Source of the DNA: an uncultured Clostridia bacterium | Lineage (GTDB): Bacteria > Bacillota > Clostridia > Oscillospirales > Oscillospiraceae | NCBI GenBank assembly: GCA_946405655.1 | Contig: CAMJHX010000031.1 | Location: 1 to 10,917 of the forward strand | Length of the DNA: 10,917 bases | Direction: 5' to 3' | Shown: piece after piece, positions 1 to 4,460 of the stretch | Layout: every line of letters begins with the position of its first letter | Position numbering within the stretch: the stretch's first letter is position 1 | The notes under the pieces: model-generated | Seen by the model: only the letters and a program-made list of their open reading frames with translations | Told to the model about the DNA's origin: nothing | The model's database searches: none | Position numbers and translations under genes: made by a program

Positions 1-123
1 TCCATCGGCGCGGTGCTCTACGGCGTCGGAAAATCGAAGCGCTACCGCCACAGCGTGTTTCACGTCTTCTGTCTGCTCGGCACGTTCTGCCACTTCTGGG
101 CCGTGTATCAATATCTGCTCTGA
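1..123 (+). CDS. Hemolysin III family membrane protein, C-terminal fragment
   Basis: An open frame enters from the left edge and ends at TGA 121-123, giving 40 residues. They read as the last transmembrane segment of a hemolysin III (YqfA/TrhA-like, PAQR superfamily) protein. A GAVLYG stretch is followed by a short basic loop (KSKRYRH), then the family's terminal pattern of H-x(3)-H in a hydrophobic helix (HSVFHVFCLLGTFCHF) and a short hydrophobic end. Members are multi-pass membrane proteins; many are annotated as hemolysins although their physiological role is uncertain. The histidines correspond to the conserved metal-binding His of the PAQR fold, which is family knowledge and not proven here. 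The start and most of the gene lie outside the window. No clear terminator follows it before the regulator gene. Assignment from a short tail is moderately secure. Confidence 0.75.
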   Translation, partial: SIGAVLYGVGKSKRYRHSVFHVFCLLGTFCHFWAVYQYLL

Positions 124-142
124 CGATTGGGGAATGCTGCGG

Positions 143-154
143 TTTTGCGCAAAA
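143..154. repeat. Palindrome TTTTGCGCAAAA, copy 1 (possible operator)
   Basis: A perfect 12-base palindrome lies about 45 bases upstream of the predicted -10 of the tetR-type gene. The same 12-mer, extended by one A to a shared 13-mer, recurs just after that gene's stop codon at 789-800. A near copy, TTTGCACAAAA, lies at 1804-1814 ahead of the yhgE operon. Placement in three intergenic regions suggests a protein binding site, possibly for the adjacent TetR protein. That link is inference. Confidence 0.4.
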
Positions 155-198
155 AGCTGACACTCCGGCGGAATTGTCCGGTTACGTTTTCCCGTGCC

Positions 199-207
199 TG
201 TGATAAA
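199..207 (+). promoter_or_regulatory. Putative extended -10 of the TetR-family gene
   Basis: TGTGATAAA fits an extended -10 (TGn followed by GATAAA, 4 of 6 to consensus). No good -35 sits at the usual distance: GTTACG at 181-186 is 15 bases away and matches only 3 of 6. Transcription would start near 213-214, giving a leader of about 22 bases ahead of ATG 236. That would exclude the upstream in-frame GTG at 194 as the start. Weakly supported. Confidence 0.35.
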
Positions 208-222
208 TTCAAACAATACGAT

Positions 223-230
223 GGAGGTGA
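223..230 (+). promoter_or_regulatory. Strong ribosome binding site setting the TetR start
   Basis: GGAGGTGA is close to a full match to the anti-Shine-Dalgarno end of 16S rRNA. It ends 5 bases before ATG 236 and 8 bases before ATG 239. The GTG at 194 that opens the longer frame has no such site, so the first ATG of the pair at 236 is preferred. Confidence 0.8.
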
Positions 231-235
231 TTTCG

Positions 236-787
236 ATGATGCAATTTACGGAAAAGGCAATCCAGCAGACCTTTCAGGAGATGCTGACGGAGATGCCCTT
301 TGACAAAATCACCGTGACCGAGCTGGTCAAGCGGTGCGAGATCAGCCCCAACACGTTCTATTATCACTATGAGGACATCTATGATCTGCTGGACCAGTGC
401 CTCACGGCGGAGGTGAGCGGCTATATCCCCACCGACGCGGCGCACTGGCAGGCGTCCGTGAAGGCGCTGCTGCATTATTGTCAGGACAACAGCCGTCTGA
501 TCTACCATATCTACAATTCCATTTCCAGAGAGCGTCTGGAGCAGTTCTTTTTCAGCCGCGTCTACGACGTGTTCGACCAGAATCTACGCGCCCGGCCGGA
601 GGCGAAGGGCGTCCCGGATGAGAAGGTGCGGGAGCTTGCGGATTTCTGCTGCATCGCGTTCCTCGGCTTTTTCCTGCGTTTTTTGTGGAAACGGATGGAC
701 GTGGATGTGGACGCCGCGGTGGACCATCTCAGCGAGCTCGCCGAATCGTTTGTCCGGACGGAATTCGGGCAGCCGGAGGCACTTTGA
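236..787 (+). CDS. TetR/AcrR-family transcriptional regulator
   Basis: This 183-residue protein is a DNA-binding repressor-type regulator. The N-terminal helix-turn-helix spans about residues 6-50: a first helix rich in Ile, Gln and Phe, PFDKITVTEL, then the turn and recognition helix CEISPNTFYYHY at about 34-45, which is the classical TetR signature (xxSxxTFYxHF). The C-terminal two-thirds is helical, with an aromatic and hydrophobic segment near 137-150 (FCCIAFLGFFLRFLW) likely to form the dimer or ligand pocket, as in the TetR_C_8/DhaS-like group. The start is set by GGAGGTGA at 223-230. Starting at GTG 194 would add 14 residues that match nothing in the family. The gene stands alone between hemolysin III and a hypothetical membrane protein. 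TetR regulators often accompany YhgE/Pip genes, so the operon starting at 1934 is a reasonable target, but this is inferred. Palindromes on both sides may be its own operators. Confidence 0.9.
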   Translation: MMQFTEKAIQQTFQEMLTEMPFDKITVTELVKRCEISPNTFYYHYEDIYDLLDQCLTAEVSGYIPTDAAHWQASVKALLHYCQDNSRLIYHIYNSISRERLEQFFFSRVYDVFDQNLRARPEAKGVPDEKVRELADFCCIAFLGFFLRFLWKRMDVDVDAAVDHLSELAESFVRTEFGQPEAL

Positions 788-788
788 T

Positions 789-800
789 TTTTGCGCAAAA
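789..800. repeat. Palindrome TTTTGCGCAAAA, copy 2
   Basis: This is a second perfect copy of the 143-154 palindrome, starting two bases after the regulator's stop codon. The symmetry here extends to 14 bases (788-801). It lies too far upstream of the next gene's predicted promoter (1054-1081) to be a simple promoter-overlapping operator. It could be a looping partner or an unrelated DNA-bending site. Confidence 0.4.
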
Positions 801-885
801 ACCGGAATCTATGCAAAAATCAGACATATGGGAGAAAATGCGCCTTGTGTTTCACTCCGATTTTGTTAAGATGAAACCAACTTCC

Positions 886-928
886 TCCCCGCATACTGAT
901 ACGCTTTTCCTATCATAGGATGCGGGGA
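886..928. other. Long-stem hairpin in the intergenic region, function unknown
   Basis: TCCCCGCAT at 886-894 pairs perfectly over 9 bases with ATGCGGGGA at 920-928. The 25-base loop contains a further small inverted repeat, CCTAT-c-ATAGG, at 909-919. Alternative pairing of GATA 898-901 with TATC 911-914 is possible. No T-tract follows on the plus strand, so it is not a standard terminator. It lies between tetR and the strong terminator at 952-1000, within the 325-base gene-free stretch 788-1112. It could be an RNA stability element, a binding site or a degenerate repeat. I see no gene in this stretch. Confidence 0.5.
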
Positions 929-951
929 ACTCCCCCTTCACTCATACTGAC

Positions 952-1000
952 AGAAGCCCGGCATTTCGTTACCCGTGAAATGCCGGTCTTCTGCATTTTT
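952..1000 (+). terminator. Rho-independent terminator downstream of the TetR gene
   Basis: AGAAG 952-956 pairs with CTTCT 988-992. After one C/T mismatch, CCGGCATTTC 958-967 pairs with GAAATGCCGG 977-986 around a 9-base loop. A run of five T at 996-1000 follows. The stem is 15 base pairs with one mismatch. It would end the tetR transcript and insulate the gene at 1113. The outer arm and tail (TGCCGGTCTT) resemble those of the terminator at 7302-7337. Confidence 0.75.
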
Positions 1001-1018
1001 GCGGAGCGCGGAAGAAGA

Positions 1019-1033
1019 CCGCAAAATTTGCGG
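1019..1033. repeat. Perfect inverted repeat CCGCAAA-A-TTTGCGG
   Basis: This is a 15-base palindrome with a single central base, 21 bases before the predicted -35 of the next gene. CCGCAAAA 1019-1026 could also pair with TTTTGCGG at 997-1004, so two mutually exclusive RNA hairpins are possible, with a six-T run at 1042-1047 downstream. Its core resembles the TTTTGCGCAAAA palindromes around tetR. It may be an operator or a weak attenuator-like element; this is inference. Confidence 0.4.
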
Positions 1034-1053
1034 AAATCGGCTTTTTTATCCGT

Positions 1054-1081
1054 TTGCTTTCCGGCGCGCGGGGATTACAAT
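1054..1081 (+). promoter_or_regulatory. Putative sigma-70/A promoter for the 1113 gene
   Basis: A -35-like TTGCTT (1054-1059, 3 of 6) and a -10-like TACAAT (1076-1081, 5 of 6) are separated by 16 bases. Transcription would start near 1088, leaving about 25 bases before ATG 1113, which carries the AAAGGTG ribosome site (1100-1106). It lies just after a terminator, so a promoter is expected here. Confidence 0.45.
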
Positions 1082-1112
1082 GACACCATCAAAACAAAGA
1101 AAGGTGATTGTC

Positions 1113-1703
1113 ATGAAAACCAGAAAAACCCTGTGCATCTGTCTGACGGTGATCGCGGTGATCGCCATGTTCACCGGAGCCATTCGCCTTTGGCAGCGCG
1201 ACGCCGATTACCAATCGCAGGCCGCCGACGCCAGGCAGCAGATCGCAAACGCGCAGAAGCTCATGCTCACGGCCGAACGCCTCGGGCAGACGGAACAGAC
1301 CTATACCGCGCTCGGCGCGCCGACGCGTTCGACGTATGACGACCCCATGTTCACGGACGGACTCTATGAGATGGTCGACGCCTACCGCGCCGAGAACCGC
1401 CTCTATTCCGGCGTGAGCGCGCTCGCGGCACAGCCGGAGATGCAGGGCGAGATTCAGCCCGGCGCCAGCTACGCTTCCATCCTGGAAACGGCGGAGGCCG
1501 TCTATACAGATCAGCTTCAGACTGCGGAAAATGCCCGGCATCAGGCCGCCGTATCCGACGGCGTTCTGTTCGGCCTCGGTCTTTTGGGCGTGGCGCTGGG
1601 CGTCGCCGTGCTGAGTGCAGCGGACGACGAAGCGTCCTCCGAGCCGGAGACGCAGCCGCGCCGGCACCGCAGACCCCACACGCCGTCGCCCCATCTGACC
1701 TGA
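1113..1703 (+). CDS. Hypothetical membrane protein with two transmembrane helices
   Basis: I do not recognise this 196-residue protein. A basic N-terminus (MKTRK) leads into a hydrophobic helix at about residues 7-26, most likely an uncleaved signal anchor since no lipobox or clear cleavage site is visible. Residues 30-150 form an Ala/Gln/Glu-rich helical region outside the membrane, probably a coiled coil in its first and last parts. A Gly/Leu/Val-rich helix at about 151-170 re-enters the membrane. The last 26 residues are acidic, then rich in Arg, Pro and His, and by the positive-inside rule lie in the cytoplasm. The start at 1113 is chosen for the AAAGGTG site about 7 bases upstream; the in-frame ATG at 1080 has no such site and overlaps the -10. 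A promoter and flanking terminators suggest it is transcribed alone. The two-helix layout with a helical ectodomain is a loose, much smaller echo of the YhgE/Pip proteins downstream, but no homology is claimed. Confidence 0.75.
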   Translation: MKTRKTLCICLTVIAVIAMFTGAIRLWQRDADYQSQAADARQQIANAQKLMLTAERLGQTEQTYTALGAPTRSTYDDPMFTDGLYEMVDAYRAENRLYSGVSALAAQPEMQGEIQPGASYASILETAEAVYTDQLQTAENARHQAAVSDGVLFGLGLLGVALGVAVLSAADDEASSEPETQPRRHRRPHTPSPHLT

Positions 1704-1770
1704 AGCGCAGAAATGCAGCAGCAATCTGCTTTTGATGAGAGCAGTTTGTTCAAATTCTCCACTTGATGCG

Positions 1771-1807
1771 GAAAGCCGTCCTCTCGAGGGCGGCTTTCTG
1801 CCGTTTG
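1771..1807 (+). terminator. Terminator-like hairpin after the 1113 gene
   Basis: GAAAGCCG 1771-1778 pairs with CGGCTTTC 1791-1798. The stem continues through a T-G wobble and CCT/AGG to a CTCG tetraloop, for 12 pairs in total. The tail TGCCGTTTG is only mildly T-rich, so efficiency is uncertain. A weaker 5-base hairpin followed by three T (1717-1733) precedes it. Confidence 0.6.
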
Positions 1808-1814
1808 CACAAAA
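1804..1814. repeat. TTTGCACAAAA, near copy of the tetR-flanking palindrome
   Basis: Eleven bases differ from TTTTGCGCAAAA only by loss of one flanking T and one central G-to-A change. It lies about 78 bases upstream of the -10-like element of the yhgE operon, overlapping the tail of the preceding terminator. It is recorded as a possible third operator copy, with low confidence. Confidence 0.25.
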
Positions 1815-1831
1815 GCAGTGTTTTGTGAGAC

Positions 1832-1887
1832 AACCGGAGGAACCGGTGGGATTCTCTGTGGTCTTTTCCGGCCCGTCCGGCCATAAT
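1832..1887 (+). promoter_or_regulatory. Putative promoter region of the yhgE operon
   Basis: CATAAT at 1882-1887 is a 5-of-6 match to a -10. The -35 position (TGGTCT 1859-1864, 17-base spacer) is poor, which suits an activator-dependent or otherwise regulated promoter. The region also holds AACCGG twice with a 10-base period (1832-1837, 1842-1847), forming ACCGG-n5-CCGGT. In the spacer, CCGG-n5-CCGG lies at 1868-1880. Such phased or symmetric sites could bind a regulator, for example the nearby TetR protein. All of this is inferred from pattern alone. Confidence 0.35.
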
Positions 1888-1933
1888 AAATCAGATTAAG
1901 ATCTGTTTGACGTCCAGAACAAGGAGTGACGAA

Positions 1934-4054
1934 ATGAAGACGGTTCTTCAAATCTTCCGATCCGACCTGCGCGGCGTGAGCCGGCAGTTTTTCGCGATGG
2001 TGATTCTGATCGCCATCTGCGTGCTGCCCGCCCTGTACGCGTGGTTCAATATTTATTCCAACCACGACCCCTACGGCAGCACCGGCAACATCCGCATCGC
2101 CGTGGCGAGCCGCGATCCCGGCACGACCCTCGCCGACGGCTCCTATGTCAACATGGCCGATCAGGTCATGGACACGCTGCGCGAGAGCGACAGCATCGGC
2201 TGGGTCTTTCCCGCGACGGCGGAGGAGGCCATCGCGGAGGCGGAGTCCGGCGAGAGCTACGCGGCGATCGTCTTCGAGCCGCAGTTTACTTCCAATATGT
2301 TCGACATTGAAAAGGGGCTGCTCTCCGAGGACGCCGGACTGACGTTCTATGAAAACGGGAAGAAAAATGCCGTCGCCGCCAAGATCACCGAGACCGCGGC
2401 GAGCACCCTGCACGAGACGATCAACACCAAATATCTGCAGACGCTGTTTCGCACGATCTTTCTCGCAGCAAACGGCGTGGAGGACGCAGCGGATTCCGGC
2501 GAGGCGGTGCAGCGCGCCGTGGCGGAGATGACGGAGCTGCGTGAGACGCTCGAGCAATACTGCGCCGCGATCGACGGCTTTACCGCGAATACGGACAGCC
2601 TGAACGCGCTGCTCGGCAGCGCGGAGGAAACCCTCTCCGGGGTGGATCTCTCCGGAGGCGGCGCGGCGGAGGGCGCAAAAAGCGCGATTGCGGGCGCGCG
2701 GCAGAGCGTGGACGCGCTCTCTGCGGCGGCGTCGGAGCAGCTGGGCGCCATCGCGTCCGCGCTGGACGCGCTCGCGGAGGACGTCACAGCGCTTTCCGAA
2801 TCGGACGCGGCCTCGGCCATGCAGGATGCGCAGGAGGCGCTGCTCGAGCGCATGATCCTCCATGCCTCCCAGCTGCAGACGCATCTGGAGACGCTGCGCG
2901 CGATCTTTCCCGCCGAGCCCACGCTGATCGGCGCCAAACGCGCCGCGGCGGATCTGGACGCGCTCATCGACCGGACCGCTGCGATGCAGACCGAACTGGA
3001 GGCGCTGCGGCGCTCGGGCGATCTGAGCAATCTCCCCGCGCTGATCACGGAGTGGAGCCAAACCATAGCGGATATGCGCGCGGTTTTGACCGGCTCGCTG
3101 ACCCCGGCGTTTGACACGCTCGCGCGGGATCTCACCGCAGTGCTGGACACGGTGCAGCCGCTGCTCGGCAGCGTGCAGGGCGGCGTTGCCGGCGTCCTTC
3201 CGGTGATGGACGGCGCGCAGACGACTGTGAGCGCGGTCGATTCCGCCCTGAGAGAGCTGCGCGGCGTGCTCGACCGCGCGCGGGAAGGACTCTCGACGAT
3301 CATTTCGCGCGTGGAGCAGGCGGAGCCGGACGAGAAGCTGCAGACGCTCATCGATATGCTCGGCGGGAACGCCGACCGATACGGCTCCTTTTTCTCCGCG
3401 CTCGTCGACGTCGACGTGCAGGAGGTCTATTCGGTCAACTCCTACGGCACTGCCATGGCGCCGTTTTATTCCGTGCTCGCGCTCTGGGTCGGCGGGGTCA
3501 TCCTCGTCGCGATCCTGAAGGTGCATGCGGACGCGGAGAAATTTCCCGCCGCGACGGAGACGCAGCGGTTTTTCGGACGCTTTACGCTGTTCTTTCTCGT
3601 CGGGCAGGTGCAGGCGGCGGTCATCGTGCTGGGAGACCTTTACCTGCTCGATGTGCAGGCGGCGAGACCGTGGCTGCTCTGGGTCGCCGCCGCGGTCACG
3701 AGTCTGGTGTTCGTGCTGCTGATCTATGCGCTCACGCTCTCCTTCGGCGACATCGGCAAGGCGATCGTCGTCGTGGTCATGGTGCTGCAGATCGCGGGCT
3801 CCAGCGGCAGCTATCCGATCGAGATTCTGCCGCCGATCTTTGAGAAGATATATCTCTTTTTCCCGTTTCCGTATGCGATCAACGCCATGCGCGAGGCGAT
3901 CTGCGGCGTGTATCGGTGTGATTATCTGATCGATCTCGGAAAGCTGCTGCTCTTCGGCGCGCTGGGTCTTGCGATCGGGCTGCTGGTGCGCAGACCGTTC
4001 ATCGGCATGAACGAATTTGTGGAAGAAAAGCTGGAAGAAACGGAGGTGATTTGA
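1934..4054 (+). CDS. YhgE/Pip domain membrane protein, first copy
   Basis: This 706-residue protein has the full YhgE/Pip (ABC-2-like) architecture. A single N-terminal helix at about residues 18-38 is followed directly by the conserved LYAWFNI motif (34-40). A large extracytoplasmic domain (about 40-510) begins with a folded part holding FYENGKKNA and continues as an Ala-rich helical stretch. Five helices follow at about 511-530, 547-570, 579-604, 608-630 and 668-685, then a short acidic tail. Relatives include Lactococcus Pip and Bacillus YueB (phage receptors) and the EsaA component of type VII secretion; most clostridial members have no known role. AAGGAG (1921-1926) lies 7 bases before ATG 1934. 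An in-frame TTG at 1907 would add 9 residues and bury this site, so it is rejected. It is the first gene of a four-gene operon; the next starts one base after its stop. Confidence 0.9.
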   Translation: MKTVLQIFRSDLRGVSRQFFAMVILIAICVLPALYAWFNIYSNHDPYGSTGNIRIAVASRDPGTTLADGSYVNMADQVMDTLRESDSIGWVFPATAEEAIAEAESGESYAAIVFEPQFTSNMFDIEKGLLSEDAGLTFYENGKKNAVAAKITETAASTLHETINTKYLQTLFRTIFLAANGVEDAADSGEAVQRAVAEMTELRETLEQYCAAIDGFTANTDSLNALLGSAEETLSGVDLSGGGAAEGAKSAIAGARQSVDALSAAASEQLGAIASALDALAEDVTALSESDAASAMQDAQEALLERMILHASQLQTHLETLRAIFPAEPTLIGAKRAAADLDALIDRTAAMQTELEALRRSGDLSNLPALITEWSQTIADMRAVLTGSLTPAFDTLARDLTAVLDTVQPLLGSVQGGVAGVLPVMDGAQTTVSAVDSALRELRGVLDRAREGLSTIISRVEQAEPDEKLQTLIDMLGGNADRYGSFFSALVDVDVQEVYSVNSYGTAMAPFYSVLALWVGGVILVAILKVHADAEKFPAATETQRFFGRFTLFFLVGQVQAAVIVLGDLYLLDVQAARPWLLWVAAAVTSLVFVLLIYALTLSFGDIGKAIVVVVMVLQIAGSSGSYPIEILPPIFEKIYLFFPFPYAINAMREAICGVYRCDYLIDLGKLLLFGALGLAIGLLVRRPFIGMNEFVEEKLEETEVI
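4042..4049 (+). promoter_or_regulatory. Ribosome binding site inside the end of the first yhgE gene
   Basis: GGAGGTGA lies within the last codons of the first YhgE/Pip gene and ends 6 bases before ATG 4056. It gives the small membrane protein its own strong initiation site, supporting it as a real gene. Confidence 0.8.
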
Positions 4055-4055
4055 G

Positions 4056-4460
4056 ATGGCAAAGCGAAAGCCGCAGCGGGACAACCGATATGAGAAGCTG
4101 TATGCCCGTCTGCTGACGCAGACGGAGCTGCTGCACCAGTCCAACAAGCGGCGCATCCGCCGCGGTCTGTGGGGGCTGCTGGTGCTGCCGGCGGTGCTGG
4201 CGGTGCTGCTCTGGCTCACGGGCAGCTCCCGGATCGTGTTTCTGCTGGTCTGGGTTCTGGGCATGTTCCTGCTCTCTGCCTATCTCATCACGGTCGAATA
4301 TCTCGATCACAAGGTCATCCGCGCCATGCAGAGCGTGTCCTCCGAGGAGCTGGGCTTTGATGAGCTGGTGCCGGAGCTGGAGCGCCCGATTCACAGCCGT
4401 ATCGCGGCGCGGCGCGAGGAAGCCGCCCAAAGCCCGGAGCAGAAAGAGGCGGAAGCATGA
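4056..4460 (+). CDS. Small two-helix membrane protein between YhgE/Pip genes
   Basis: I do not recognise the family. The 134 residues start with a basic amphipathic cytoplasmic segment (1-36, many Lys and Arg). They continue with two closely spaced transmembrane helices (about 37-54 and 59-81) joined by a four- to five-residue loop (TGSSR), and end in a charged, acidic cytoplasmic tail with Glu/Gln/Ala at the very end. Both ends are thus predicted inside. A strong site (4042-4049) drives its translation, and its TGA overlaps the ATG of the next YhgE/Pip gene by ATGA. Such coupling, and its position between two paralogues, suggests that it is made at matched levels and may help pair or assemble the two large proteins. 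That role is inference; no enzymatic motif is visible. Confidence 0.8.
   Translation: MAKRKPQRDNRYEKLYARLLTQTELLHQSNKRRIRRGLWGLLVLPAVLAVLLWLTGSSRIVFLLVWVLGMFLLSAYLITVEYLDHKVIRAMQSVSSEELGFDELVPELERPIHSRIAARREEAAQSPEQKEAEA

Noticed and set aside
194..235. A GTG start adding 14 residues to the TetR regulator
   Set aside because: It has no ribosome site and overlaps the putative -10. The strong GGAGGTGA lies inside it and points to ATG 236.
811..918. A 35-codon open frame between tetR and its terminator
   Set aside because: There is no Shine-Dalgarno sequence upstream, it has no recognisable features, and it runs into the 886-928 hairpin.
886..928. Reading the hairpin as an integron attC site or an IS end
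   Set aside because: There is no integrase, no transposase, no target duplication and no RYYYAAC-type core. The nested symmetry alone is not enough.
1541..4264. A 907-codon open frame on the minus strand, opposite the first YhgE/Pip gene
   Set aside because: Its product is Arg/His/Gln-rich with no domain signature, and it spans intergenic DNA and an obvious plus-strand gene. It is a GC-rich antisense shadow.
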